DNA of 16,813 nucleotides from Propionibacteriaceae bacterium (GCA_031254155.1 JAIRVA010000359.1:1-16813), one strand, 5' to 3'; positions 1 through 7,832 are shown, numbered from the stretch's first letter. Notes: generated from the sequence alone by a model not told the origin. Program-made: numbers and translations.

Positions 1-269
1 TCACCGTACACCTCGACGACCGAGGCCCGGGCGAGGCCGAGGTGCGCGGCCAACGCCTGCGAGTTGTCGGGCAGCACCTCGCCGACGTTGATGGTGATCG
101 TGACCAGGCCGACCGCCTGGGCCTCGCCGAGCAGCCGGGCGACCATGAACCGGGACATCCCGGTCTCGTCGGCGATCTCCAGCTTCGACTTGCCCTGCTG
201 GTAAAACGCCTTGGCCACGGTCACCATGTCCCGGCGCCGGTCCGCCTCGCGGCTGCTCACCCGTCCCAC
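1..269 (-). CDS. SorC/DeoR-type sugar-binding transcriptional regulator, N-terminal part (cut by window start)
   Basis: The visible ~89 residues form the DNA-binding end of a SorC-family regulator. An Arg-rich start (SSREADRRRDMVTVAKAFYQ) is followed by a helix-turn-helix (GKSKLEIADETGMSRFMVARLL) and the usual link into the effector domain (GLVTITINV). The sugar-phosphate-binding domain lies outside the window. Family members sense phosphorylated intermediates of the sugar pathway they control, so this is most likely the regulator of the adjacent polyol operon, reading in the same direction after a gap of about 100 bp. The start is uncertain: GTG at 269 lies 4 nt from an AAAGGGG ribosome site (274-280); GTG at 260 and ATG at 227 are in frame. 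A candidate -10 box lies just upstream. Family call is from motif recognition only. Confidence 0.8.
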   Translation of the reverse strand, partial: MGRVSSREADRRRDMVTVAKAFYQQGKSKLEIADETGMSRFMVARLLGEAQAVGLVTITINVGEVLPDNSQALAAHLGLARASVVEVYG

Positions 270-291
270 GTCGCCCCTTTCACGAGCCTTG

Positions 292-297
292 ATTGTA
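292..297 (-). promoter_or_regulatory. Candidate -10 box for the regulator gene
   Basis: On the minus strand this reads TACAAT, a 5/6 match to the sigma-70 consensus, about 22 nt before the likely GTG start, so the leader would be short. No good -35 box is seen at 16-18 bp (GGACTT at 17 bp), which fits an activated or weak promoter. It suggests the regulator can be transcribed separately from the operon. Confidence 0.35.
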
Positions 298-340
298 CCG
301 CTCCCACGGGTACAAGTCCGCTGTTTCCGGTGTTGACAAG

Positions 341-371
341 GTGAAACAGTTGTCCTGTCCCCGTGTTTCAC
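341..371. promoter_or_regulatory. Perfect 8-bp inverted repeat, candidate operator or weak terminator between dehydrogenase and regulator
   Basis: GTGAAACA (341-348) and TGTTTCAC (364-371) are exact reverse complements separated by 15 nt. The right arm overlaps the TGA stop (368-370) of the dehydrogenase gene. There is no U-run on either side, so it is a poor intrinsic terminator. Its position about 45-75 bp upstream of the candidate -10 of the regulator makes an autoregulatory operator plausible. It is a different motif from the palindrome at 7282-7295. Confidence 0.4.
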
Positions 372-1399
372 GTGTTCGGGTACACCACGGCCTTGAGGGA
401 GGCGGGATCGAGGTCGGCGTTCAGCGCCGCCTCGACGTGGTCGAGATCGAACTGGCCCGTCACCAGCGAGTCCAGGTCGACCTGGCCGCTGGACACCATA
501 TGAATGGCGGCCGGCCAGGTGTCGGTGTAGCGGAAGATGCCCGTCACGCAGACCTCCAGGTTCTGGATGTGTTCGACCGGCAGGGTCAGGTCGGGGTTGC
601 CGAGCCCGACGAGTACGGCGGCCCCACCCGGGCGCACGCACTTGATCCCGGTGTACACCGCCTTCGGCGAACCGGTGGCATCGACGAAAGCGTTCACGTC
701 AAGGTGCAAAGCGGTGATGTCCTCCGCGACGGGATCGATGACCCGCGTCGCGCCAAACTTCAGCGCGCGTTCCCGCTTCTCAGGTACGAGATCGGTGACG
801 ATGATCTCCGCAGCACCGAAGGCCTTGGCGGTCTGGGCGCAGATGATGCCGATCGGGCCGGCCCCGGCGACGAGGATCGAGGTCCCCGGTGCCACGCGCG
901 CTTTGCGCATCGCGGTGATGGCGACGGACAGCGGCTCGCAGAGCGCCGCCGCCTCGAAGGACACCGAGTCGGGGATCGGGTAGGCGAAGTTCGCCTGGAT
1001 GAGCACGTACCCACAAAACGCACCGTCGATCGGCGGGGTGGCGTAGAACTCCATCTGGGGACACAGGTTGTACGCGCCGGAACGGCACTCCCGGCAATGC
1101 CCGCAGGGACGCTGCGGCTCGACGGCGACGCGCTGGCCGAGACGGCCCGCGTCGACCCCGGCGCCGACGCCGACGATCGTACCGCTCAGCTCGTGCCCGA
1201 GCACCAGCGGCGCGTTGACGACAAAGTCACCGATCCGCCCCTCGCGGTAGTAATGCACGTCCGAGCCGCACACGCCGACCGCCGCGACCTTGATCAGGAC
1301 TTGGTCCGGATCGGGTACGGGGACCGGCCGGTCCTCAATCGTGAGTTGCTTCTTGCCGAGCAGCACCGAGGTCCGCATCGTGGCTGGGTTGACTGACAT
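368..1399 (-). CDS. Zinc-dependent medium-chain polyol dehydrogenase (sorbitol/xylitol dehydrogenase type)
   Basis: A 343-residue NAD-dependent medium-chain dehydrogenase, full length for the L-iditol/sorbitol/xylitol dehydrogenase group. Catalytic zinc ligands are visible: Cys44 in GVCGSDVHYY, His69-Glu70 in GHE, and Glu155 in CEPLSVA. The structural zinc lobe has Cys99, 102, 105 and 113. The Rossmann loop is GAGPIG (179-184), with Asp203 following the second strand, which favours NAD over NADP. The VCGSDVHYYREGRIGDFVV stretch is typical of polyol rather than alcohol dehydrogenases. It would oxidise a pentitol or hexitol to its 2-ketose in the cytoplasm, feeding the kinase upstream in the operon. 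The ATG start has an AGGAGA ribosome site 5 nt away. Exact substrate (xylitol, arabitol, sorbitol) cannot be read from sequence. Confidence 0.92.
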   Translation of the reverse strand: MSVNPATMRTSVLLGKKQLTIEDRPVPVPDPDQVLIKVAAVGVCGSDVHYYREGRIGDFVVNAPLVLGHELSGTIVGVGAGVDAGRLGQRVAVEPQRPCGHCRECRSGAYNLCPQMEFYATPPIDGAFCGYVLIQANFAYPIPDSVSFEAAALCEPLSVAITAMRKARVAPGTSILVAGAGPIGIICAQTAKAFGAAEIIVTDLVPEKRERALKFGATRVIDPVAEDITALHLDVNAFVDATGSPKAVYTGIKCVRPGGAAVLVGLGNPDLTLPVEHIQNLEVCVTGIFRYTDTWPAAIHMVSSGQVDLDSLVTGQFDLDHVEAALNADLDPASLKAVVYPNT

Positions 1400-1407
1400 G
1401 TTGTCTC

Positions 1408-1440
1408 CTATCTGTTGTCATCTGTTGTCATCCGTTGTCG
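1408..1440 (-). repeat. Triple 10-bp tandem repeat overlapping the epimerase stop, with a 7-codon open frame
   Basis: Three consecutive 10-bp units occupy 1411-1440: TCTGTTGTCA twice and TCCGTTGTCG once. On the minus strand they cover the last codons and TGA of the epimerase-like gene and run up to the ribosome site of the dehydrogenase. An ATG overlapping that TGA (ATGA) opens a mini-frame, M-T-T-D-D-N-R, ending in a TAG that is itself part of TAGGAG, the ribosome site of the dehydrogenase. It may be a slippage product, or a translational coupling device; only the repeat itself is directly seen. Confidence 0.6.
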
Positions 1441-2072
1441 GATTGTGTGTGGAAGATTGCCCGCCCCAGAACAGCGTACGTCGCCCCCGCGCCGAGCGCG
1501 ACATCGGCCAGCGGCCGCGAGACGCCGCCGTCGACACCGGCCGGCGTGTGCGCGGTCAAGCCCGGCAGTACGCCGAGCCGCGCGGGGTCGGCCTGCTGTT
1601 TTGTACCCGGCGGGATGAGCATGAGCAGAGCGCCCGCGGCGACCCCGACGGGCTGCGTCGCCGGCCACAGGACTTCCCAGAGCGGCACGCCCGGGTCCAG
1701 CGCGGGGGCCAGGGCGTCGAGCAGGTCCGGCGCCGCGGAGACGCGGGCGAGGTTGGCGTCCGCCAAAACGGCGGTGACCGCTCCGAGGGCCGCCACCCGG
1801 GCGGCGGCCGGGGCCCCGGCCACCATCACGTGCACGTCCAGCCCCGCGGACGGTACGCGGGCGCTGATTGCCCGGACCTCGTCGGGGGTGACCCCCGCGT
1901 GGACGAACCCACCCGCCCTCGCCGTCACGATGAGGTCGATGTGGATGAGACAGCCGGCCCGGTGCGCCGCCACCGCCCCGGCGAGCCGGTCCGCGGGTGG
2001 CAGGGCGTACACGCTGGCCGCGAGTACCCCCGGTGCGTACTCCCCCGCCCACTCGGCCACGCGGACGTCCAT
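1428..2072 (-). CDS. Divergent ribulose-phosphate 3-epimerase-like TIM-barrel protein
   Basis: A 214-residue protein with the landmarks of the ribulose-phosphate 3-epimerase family in order: HID (His44, Asp46), LDVHVM (His81), a PPG loop near 154-156 where the phosphate loop is expected, GVDGGV (Asp181), and AGATYAVLGRAIF (195-207). The four residues expected to hold the metal and do acid/base catalysis (His44, Asp46, His81, Asp181) are all present, but the usual M-D-G after the first motif is replaced by IVTARAGG and overall similarity looks low. The start ATG overlaps the kinase stop (TGATG). After a dehydrogenase and xylulokinase, epimerising D-xylulose 5-phosphate to D-ribulose 5-phosphate is a natural role. 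It could act on another sugar phosphate. Confidence 0.68.
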   Translation of the reverse strand: MDVRVAEWAGEYAPGVLAASVYALPPADRLAGAVAAHRAGCLIHIDLIVTARAGGFVHAGVTPDEVRAISARVPSAGLDVHVMVAGAPAAARVAALGAVTAVLADANLARVSAAPDLLDALAPALDPGVPLWEVLWPATQPVGVAAGALLMLIPPGTKQQADPARLGVLPGLTAHTPAGVDGGVSRPLADVALGAGATYAVLGRAIFHTQSDNG

Positions 2073-3535
2073 CAGACCCCCGGCCGGTCCAGGGCCGTCA
2101 CGCGGCAACCCTCCAGGTAGCGCTCCCACCGCGTCTCGTCCGGTTCGTGGACCGGCTCGGCCACGACCGTGGCCACCGGGCGCAGCGCCGCCATCGTCTG
2201 GTCGAGGCGGTCACCCCGGGCGACCGCCGCCGCCTGGACCGCCGCGCCGCGCGCCGTCGCCTCCGGGACATCGGCCACGCGGACGGGCCGGGCCAACTGG
2301 TCGGCGAGCAGCTGGGTGTACGCGGGCGACCGGGCACCGCCGCCGACCACGAACACGTCGCCCGACGCGTCCACCCCGCACCCGGCAAGGTGGCGGACAC
2401 CGTACAGCAAGCCGAAGACGACGCCCTCGAAGGCCGCGCGGGCGAGCTGCTCGCGGGTCGCGTCGCTGGTCAGGTCGAGTAACAGCCCGCTCGCGCCGGG
2501 GCGGTCCGGCGTCCGTTCGCCGTCCAGGTACGCCACCAGGACCGGCCCGGAAGGGTCGGCGGCGAGCGCCAACCGGCTCAACCCGGCGTGGTCGACGCCG
2601 AGCAGCCGGGCGAAGGCGTCGGTGACCTTGGCGGCGTTCAGCGTACACGCCAGCGGCAGGAAGCCGGGTGTCACCGAGGCGACACCGTTGATGAAACCGG
2701 CCGGGTCGCGGACCGCCGTCGCGGAGTGCGTGAACACCACCCCCGACGTACCGAGGGCGACGACGAGGTCCGGGGCCGTCAGGCCAAGGCCGACCGCCGA
2801 CGCGTGCTGGTCGCCCCCGCCCGCGCCGACGAGCGCGCCGGGCGCGATGCCGAGTTCGCGGGCCGCCGCCGGCGACACGGTCCCGGCGACACCATCGCCC
2901 GCGACCACCCGCGGTACCATCGTCTCCCACGGTTTGGCGGGGTCGATCACGCGCAGGAAATCGACGAGGTACGTGTCCTGGTCGGCGTCGAAGTAGCCTG
3001 TGCCGGAGGCTTCGGAGCGATCGGTCACGAACTCGCCCGTCAGCCGGTACGTCAGATAGTCGTGGGGCAGCAGCATCGTCGCCAGCCGGGCGAAGTGGTC
3101 GGGCTCGTGCCGCGCGAGCCAGGCGACCTTACTGATGGTGAAGGCCGCGGTGGGCAGCGAACCCGTTCGCTGGATGAAGGTGTCGTCACCGATCTCGCGC
3201 CGCAACGCCGTGAGCTCGGGGGCGGTCGTCGTGTCGTTCCACAGCTTCGCCGGCCGGATGACCTGCCCCTTAGCATCAAGGGCGACGAGGCCGTGACACT
3301 GGCCGGCGACCGCGATCGCGGCGATCGCCGAGTGCGCGGGCGCCGCCGCGAGAGCCATCCGAAAGGCGGCCACGAAGGCGTCCCACCAGGTGGCCGGGTC
3401 CTGCTCGCTGCAGGGCGGCGTGACCGGGGGGTGCGGGGCCGACCCGCGGGCGACCACCGCGAAGGTCGCGAGGTCCCGGAACTCGACCTTGCACGATTGG
3501 GTCGAGGTGTCGACGCCGACAACGAGTACCGCCAC
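2072..3535 (-). CDS. xylB: FGGY-family carbohydrate kinase, xylulokinase-like
   Basis: A 487-residue FGGY kinase, the usual length for xylulokinase. It begins with the first phosphate motif (GVDTSTQSCK, 7-16), contains the substrate loop AGQCHGLV (77-84) near the expected AGQMHG, and the catalytic aspartate Asp242 in GGGDQHASAVG. It has GTSGVVF (262-268) and the C-terminal ATP-binding motif VVGGGARSPAYTQLLADQL. It would transfer phosphate from ATP to D-xylulose (or another ketopentose) in the cytoplasm. Start is GTG at 3535 with GGGAG 5 nt before; no better ATG is seen. A 68-bp gap with a strong hairpin separates it from the binding-protein gene upstream, while its stop overlaps the next gene, so the two are probably translationally coupled. 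Confidence 0.9.
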   Translation of the reverse strand: MAVLVVGVDTSTQSCKVEFRDLATFAVVARGSAPHPPVTPPCSEQDPATWWDAFVAAFRMALAAAPAHSAIAAIAVAGQCHGLVALDAKGQVIRPAKLWNDTTTAPELTALRREIGDDTFIQRTGSLPTAAFTISKVAWLARHEPDHFARLATMLLPHDYLTYRLTGEFVTDRSEASGTGYFDADQDTYLVDFLRVIDPAKPWETMVPRVVAGDGVAGTVSPAAARELGIAPGALVGAGGGDQHASAVGLGLTAPDLVVALGTSGVVFTHSATAVRDPAGFINGVASVTPGFLPLACTLNAAKVTDAFARLLGVDHAGLSRLALAADPSGPVLVAYLDGERTPDRPGASGLLLDLTSDATREQLARAAFEGVVFGLLYGVRHLAGCGVDASGDVFVVGGGARSPAYTQLLADQLARPVRVADVPEATARGAAVQAAAVARGDRLDQTMAALRPVATVVAEPVHEPDETRWERYLEGCRVTALDRPGV

Positions 3536-3556
3536 GATGGCTCCCTTCCGGGCCGT

Positions 3557-3594
3557 CCGGCCGGCTGGCGATCAGGCGACCGCCAGCCGGCCGG
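3557..3594. other. Perfect 14-bp stem hairpin between the binding-protein and kinase genes
   Basis: Arms CCGGCCGGCTGGCG (3557-3570) and CGCCAGCCGGCCGG (3581-3594) are exact reverse complements with a 10-nt loop. It starts about 10 nt after the binding-protein stop and ends about 21 nt before the kinase start. There is no U-run after it on the minus strand. Hairpins here in transporter operons commonly protect the upstream mRNA from 3' decay or attenuate transcription, giving more binding protein than enzyme; that role is inferred. Confidence 0.7.
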
Positions 3595-3603
3595 GAGTGG
3601 CCA

Positions 3604-4629
3604 CTACTTGAGCAGACCCGCCGTAGTGTACATGTCGATGTACTGCTGGACGTTGTCCTTGGTGATCACCGGGGCCGGGACGTTGTCCTCGACCATGGTC
3701 TGCTTGCCCGTCAGCAGGTCGTGGACAGCCGCGACGTTGAGCTTCGCCAGATCGATGGCCGACTGCAACGCGGTCGCCGTCATCTTGCCATCCTTGATCA
3801 ACAGCGTCGCCTCGGGCGTACCGTCGACACCATAGGCCAGGATACCCTGCAGGTCGGCCTTGTCGCCGACCGCCTCCAGCGCGCCCGCAGCCATGTTGTC
3901 GTTCATCGAAATGATGGCGTCGATCTTACCGTAGGCGATGATCCAGTCCTGCATGAAGTTGAGGCCCTCGTCCTTGTTCCAGTTGGCGATGTCCTCGGCC
4001 ACGATCTTGACGTCCGGCCGCTTGTCGAAGAACTCGGCTTGCCAGGCCTTGCGCCGCTCAATGGTGTGGAAGTTCCCCGACGGGCCGTTCAAGACGACGA
4101 CCTTGGCATTCTGGGGCACCTGGGTGAGCGCGAGTTTCGCCGGTCCGGCCCCCTGGTCGTACGGGTTGGCGTCGATGGACGAGCAACCGTCAATGCCCGC
4201 AATGCGCGCGTTCGTAGTGATGCAGTGGATGCCGGCGGCGACGATCTTTTCGACGTACGGCCGCTGCGCCTCGCCATTGTTCGGCTGGACGATGATCGCG
4301 TCGAACTTGTTGGCGATCGCGTTCTCAATCATCGTGTTCTCTTTGTCGTCGTCCGCCTGGCCATCGAAGACCTCGAGGGTGATGTCGGGGTACTTCGCGG
4401 CTTCCGCCTTGATTTCGTTGGCGAGCCACGCCGCGAACGAGTCCGACTGGGCCCGCGCGACGTAGGCGACCCGGTAGCTCGCGGCGGTGGTGCCGCCAGT
4501 CGTCGCCGTACTACCCCCCGTGGCGCCGGTCGTACTGCTGGAATTATTGTTGGACGACGAGCAACCCGTGAGGGCCAAACCCAGCGCCATGGCCGCCGCG
4601 ACCGCGCGGGGCAGCATCTTGTGTGTCAT
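3604..4629 (-). CDS. Periplasmic-binding-protein-like lipoprotein of a sugar ABC importer (ribose/xylose class)
   Basis: A 341-residue substrate-binding lipoprotein. It has a lysine/arginine-containing start, hydrophobic stretch and lipobox LTGC with the lipidated Cys23, then a Ser/Asn/Thr/Gly linker to about residue 50 as expected for tethering outside the membrane. The mature domain (YRVAYVARAQSDSFAAWLANEI, then FDAIIVQPNN, GIHCITTNARI, DAIISMNDNMAAGALEAV, GVDGTPEATLLIKDG) matches the Peripla_BP_4 group. It should capture the polyol or sugar and hand it to the permease encoded just upstream. Its ATG overlaps the permease stop by 4 nt (ATGA), with a GGAGG ribosome site 7 nt before. Ligand cannot be determined from sequence. 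Confidence 0.93.
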   Translation of the reverse strand: MTHKMLPRAVAAAMALGLALTGCSSSNNNSSSTTGATGGSTATTGGTTAASYRVAYVARAQSDSFAAWLANEIKAEAAKYPDITLEVFDGQADDDKENTMIENAIANKFDAIIVQPNNGEAQRPYVEKIVAAGIHCITTNARIAGIDGCSSIDANPYDQGAGPAKLALTQVPQNAKVVVLNGPSGNFHTIERRKAWQAEFFDKRPDVKIVAEDIANWNKDEGLNFMQDWIIAYGKIDAIISMNDNMAAGALEAVGDKADLQGILAYGVDGTPEATLLIKDGKMTATALQSAIDLAKLNVAAVHDLLTGKQTMVEDNVPAPVITKDNVQQYIDMYTTAGLLK

Positions 4630-5696
4630 GAAGTGACCTCCTCGTTTGGTGAACGATTCTTTCTGGCCCCGGACTCTCCGGAACCGGCTTGGTGGCGGGC
4701 GGAGTCCGTGCCGCCCGTAGTCGCCGACGGGGTCGCCTCTTTGAGAATGACCCGGGTCCGGCGGCCCTTCCGCGAGTGGATGTCCCAGATGACGGCCACC
4801 GCGATGATCAGCCCCTTGGCGATCTGCTGGACGTACGAGTCCACGCCAGTCAGGTTCATGATGTTGTTGAGCAGGCCGATGATGAGCGCCCCGGCGAGCG
4901 CGCCGAGCGTCGTACCAATGCCGCCCGTGAAGCTCGTACCGCCCACGATCGCGGCGGTCAGGCCCTCCATCTCGTAGCCGACCGCGCCGTTCGGCAGGCC
5001 CGCGTTGACGCGGGACATGAACACGGCCCCGGCGAAGCCGACGAGGACGCCGTTGATGGCGTACGCCTTGTACTTCGTGGCCGTCACGTTGATGCCCGAG
5101 GCGCGCGCGGCCAGTTGGTTCCCACCGATGGCGTAGAGGGAACGACCGAGTTTCGTTTGCGTCATGACGTAGCCGATGATGGCCGTGATGAAGAACATGA
5201 ACACCACGGGTACGGGGATGGGCCCGATCGTACCCTGGCCGAGAAACTTGAAGCGGCCGAGCTGGAGCACGTTCTGGCCCTTGGTGTAGAGGAGTACGGC
5301 GCCCCGCGCGGCCATCGACATGGCCAGGGTCGCGATGAACGGCGGGGCGTCGAAGTTGGCCACCATGAGCGCGTTGACCAGGTTGCAGGCGACGCCCAGG
5401 AGGATGGCCACCCCGACGGCGAGCACCATGTTGTTGGTCGCTTTGTACGTCACGACCGCGAACACGCCCGACAGGGCGAGCACCGATCCGGCGGAGAGGT
5501 CGAGCATGCCGCCGACGATGAGCATCATCGCGCCGTACGTCAGGAAGACCGTGACGGCCACCTGCTGCAGGATGTTGATGAGGTTGGTCTGGGAGAGGAA
5601 GTTCGGGCTCAGCAACGTGGCGATGACGAACATCGCGAGCAGGATCAAGAAGATGGAGAACCGGTTGAGGTTCAGCCGCTTCACATCGAGTTTCAT
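4626..5696 (-). CDS. Sugar ABC transporter permease (RbsC type)
   Basis: A 356-residue inner-membrane permease with many hydrophobic segments from about residue 13 onward. The family block GGMLDLSAGSVLALSG (63-78) and the later GLTAAIVGGTSFTGGIGTTLGALAGALIIGLLNN are typical of the ribose/xylose/galactose permeases, which work as homodimers. After the last membrane segment there is a hydrophilic, probably disordered tail of about 45 residues (from SRKGRRTR) that most relatives lack or have shorter. The start ATG has GAAAGGG upstream and lies about 20 nt after the ATPase stop; the end overlaps the binding-protein gene. Confidence 0.93.
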   Translation of the reverse strand: MKLDVKRLNLNRFSIFLILLAMFVIATLLSPNFLSQTNLINILQQVAVTVFLTYGAMMLIVGGMLDLSAGSVLALSGVFAVVTYKATNNMVLAVGVAILLGVACNLVNALMVANFDAPPFIATLAMSMAARGAVLLYTKGQNVLQLGRFKFLGQGTIGPIPVPVVFMFFITAIIGYVMTQTKLGRSLYAIGGNQLAARASGINVTATKYKAYAINGVLVGFAGAVFMSRVNAGLPNGAVGYEMEGLTAAIVGGTSFTGGIGTTLGALAGALIIGLLNNIMNLTGVDSYVQQIAKGLIIAVAVIWDIHSRKGRRTRVILKEATPSATTGGTDSARHQAGSGESGARKNRSPNEEVTS

Positions 5697-5718
5697 CTCG
5701 TCACCCTTTCAGTCGAGT

Positions 5719-7209
5719 TCAGTCGAGGCCGGCCATGGCGTAGCGCAGGATCCGCTCCTGCGAGAAATCCGGACGGCTCAGCTCGGCGGTCAGACGGCCC
5801 TGGGCCATCACGTAGATACGGTCACACATGCCGATCAACTCGGGCATCTCCGAGGAGATCATCAACACCGCTTTACCCTGGCGGGCGAGGTCGGTCATCA
5901 GCTTGTAGATCTCGTACTTCGCGCCGACATCAATCCCGCGCGTTGGCTCGTCGAGCAGCAAGACCTGCGGATCGACCAGCAGCCACTTCGCGAGCAATAC
6001 CTTCTGCTGGTTGCCGCCCGACAGTGACTCGATGAGCGTCTCGATGCTCGGGGTCTTGACCCGCATCCGCTCGCAATACTCCGTCACCACGCGCTGCTCG
6101 AGGCGACCGTGGGCGCGGCCGCCGAAGATGACCTTGCGGAGGCTCGCGAGAGTCGCGTTCTTCTTGACGGAGAGTTTGGGTACGATGCCCATCAGCCGGC
6201 GGTCCTCGGACAGCATGACGACGCCATGGTTGATCGCCTGAACCGGGCTCTTAATCTTCACCGGTCGCCCGCCGACCGTGATCTCGCCCTGGTCGAGCGG
6301 TTCCAGGCCGAAGACCGAGTTGACCAACTCGCTGCGGCCGGCCCCCACCAGGCCGGCCAGACCGACGATCTCCCCCGCCCGGATCTCCATGGTGACATCG
6401 GCAAACGTACCGGCGAGCCCCAGGGATGACGCCCGGAAGGCCACGTCACCGATGGGGACAGCCTCCTTCGGGAACTGTTGGTCAAGCTTGCGGCCGACCA
6501 TCCGGGTCACCACGTCGTCGAGGGTCAGTCGGGTGGCGGGATCCGTACTGACGACGACGCCGTCGCGCAGGACCGTGACCTGGTCGGCGATCTGGAAGAC
6601 CTCGTCCATCTTGTGCGAGATGTAGATCACCGCGACCCCCTGCGCCGTGAGCGCCCGGATCTTGGCGAACAGGACCTCGACCTCGCGCTGGGCGATCGCG
6701 GACGTCGGTTCGTCCATGATGATGATGTCGGCCTTGTGGTGGACGGCCCGCAGGATTTCGAGCATCTGGATCTGTGAGACGGTGAGGGTCCGCAGCCGCT
6801 GGTCCGGCGTACAGGCGAGCCCTTCCGCCGCGATGATCTGGCGCGCCTCGGTCCGCATCCGGGCCCAGTCGATGCGCCCCGGTTTCATGGGCGTACGACC
6901 GATGAAAAAGTTCTCCGCCACCGTCATTTCGGGAACGTAGTTGAGCTCCTGGGCGATCATCGCGATGCCAAGCGCCTGGGCGTCCTGCGGCGAGCGGATG
7001 ACCGCGGGCGCGCCGTTCACCGAGATCGTCCCGGCGTCCGGGCGGTACAACCCGTTGATGATCTTCATCAGCGTCGACTTGCCCGCGCCGTTCTCACCGC
7101 ACAGGGCGTGGACCTGGCCGGGGAGGACCTCGAAACTCACGTCCTTGAGGGCGTGCACGCCCGCGAACGACTTGTCGATGTGCTCGACCCTGAGCCGCGG
7201 TTCGGTCAT
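5719..7209 (-). CDS. Sugar ABC transporter ATP-binding protein, double-domain (RbsA/XylG type)
   Basis: A 496-residue protein with two fused ABC domains. The first has Walker A GENGAGKST (38-46), signature LTVSQIQ (142-148), Walker B IIIMDEP (162-168) and switch His199. The second has the degenerate Walker A GLVGAGRSE usual for this family (286-294), signature LSGGNQQ (396-402) and Walker B VLLLDEP (416-422). It would power uptake by the permease and binding lipoprotein that follow. I chose ATG 7209 (MTEPRLRVEH), which has GAAAGG 8 nt before it, over an in-frame ATG at 7245 without a ribosome site. It is the first gene of the operon, so the promoter should lie within 7210-7330. Confidence 0.94.
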   Translation of the reverse strand: MTEPRLRVEHIDKSFAGVHALKDVSFEVLPGQVHALCGENGAGKSTLMKIINGLYRPDAGTISVNGAPAVIRSPQDAQALGIAMIAQELNYVPEMTVAENFFIGRTPMKPGRIDWARMRTEARQIIAAEGLACTPDQRLRTLTVSQIQMLEILRAVHHKADIIIMDEPTSAIAQREVEVLFAKIRALTAQGVAVIYISHKMDEVFQIADQVTVLRDGVVVSTDPATRLTLDDVVTRMVGRKLDQQFPKEAVPIGDVAFRASSLGLAGTFADVTMEIRAGEIVGLAGLVGAGRSELVNSVFGLEPLDQGEITVGGRPVKIKSPVQAINHGVVMLSEDRRLMGIVPKLSVKKNATLASLRKVIFGGRAHGRLEQRVVTEYCERMRVKTPSIETLIESLSGGNQQKVLLAKWLLVDPQVLLLDEPTRGIDVGAKYEIYKLMTDLARQGKAVLMISSEMPELIGMCDRIYVMAQGRLTAELSRPDFSQERILRYAMAGLD

Positions 7210-7277
7210 ACGTGGGGCCTTTCGGTGATGCCGGTAACGTAACACGTTTCCGCTCTCATGCGCAAGATGTTGACCGA

Positions 7278-7295
7278 ATTATGCTCATATGAGCA
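7278..7295 (-). promoter_or_regulatory. Candidate operator palindrome and -10 box of the polyol operon
   Basis: TGCTCATATGAGCA (7282-7295) is a perfect 14-bp palindrome about 70 bp upstream of the ATPase start. On the minus strand CATAAT (7283 to 7278), a 5/6 match to a -10 box, abuts and overlaps it by 2 nt, so a bound regulator would cover the spacer. Short palindromes centred on CATATG are a common operator form for SorC-type regulators, the family encoded at the other end of the operon. No convincing -35 box is visible. Confidence 0.45.
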
Positions 7296-7378
7296 ATTGT
7301 CGAGTGGGCGACGGTCGGACGGCGTCGCGAAACTCACCCCCATCACCCCGGCCCTGGGTGGGGTAACGTAGAACCCGG

Positions 7379-7499
7379 CCAAAACCGGCCGCTTCGGGAG
7401 GCACTGCCGGTTTTGCCTGGGCTTGAGGGCAAAATCGCCGTGATTCCGGTCGGCAACCTCGCCAAAACCGGAGGGGCCCTCCCGATCAGTCGGTTTTGG
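7379..7499. repeat. Two inverted pairs of a CAAAACCGG motif
   Basis: The motif occurs at 7379-7388 (plus), 7407-7415 (minus), 7462-7471 (plus) and, with one change, 7491-7499 (minus). The second pair is displaced by about 83 bp from the first. Each pair can form a hairpin of 8-10 bp. The 7411-7417 arm (TTTTGCC) can also pair with GGCAAAA at 7428-7434, giving mutually exclusive folds. It could be a terminator pair, a remnant of a small element, or a regulator-binding array. Confidence 0.55.
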
Positions 7500-7832
7500 G
7501 TGGGTTGTACGTGGCTGGAGCCGGGATGCCTACCGGTACGCCGGCACGTTACAGGATCGCCCTGATCCGGTCGACCGCCTCGGCGGTCGCTTCGGCCGGA
7601 CCGAAAGCTGGTCAGCGCTGTCCTCTGCCTCTCAGACCTTCATTGCCACGGAGGATGGCAGACCAGCAAGTGGCGCTTGGACCTCAACTGGGCGGGCCCT
7701 GGCATCCATCAATGACCGCCAACAGGCGTGGTCTCGCCCACAACGAGTACCCGGCCTTGGTCGCCGTGGCGCGGCAGTGGCCATGACTGCGACCGATCGG
7801 TGCGCCGGTTGATTCATGGCAGGACCGAGGAC

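Noticed and set aside
293..1396. Long plus-strand open frame opposite the dehydrogenase; similar frames at 2588-3835, 3721-4977 and 4689-6035
   Set aside because: They run antisense to well-recognised operon genes, have no family motifs, and arise from high GC at third codon positions.
1411..1440. Three direct repeats considered as a CRISPR remnant
   Set aside because: Units are 10 bp and adjacent, without spacers.
7549..7611. Minus-strand fragment of 20 codons ending in a stop (FGPAEATAEAVDRIRAIL) that looks like a protein tail
   Set aside because: Too short to assign to a family; noted only as a possible gene remnant.
7496..7786. Plus-strand open frame of 96 codons in the intergenic kilobase
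   Set aside because: No ribosome site, unlikely composition, no motif; it crosses the minus-strand fragment at 7549-7611.
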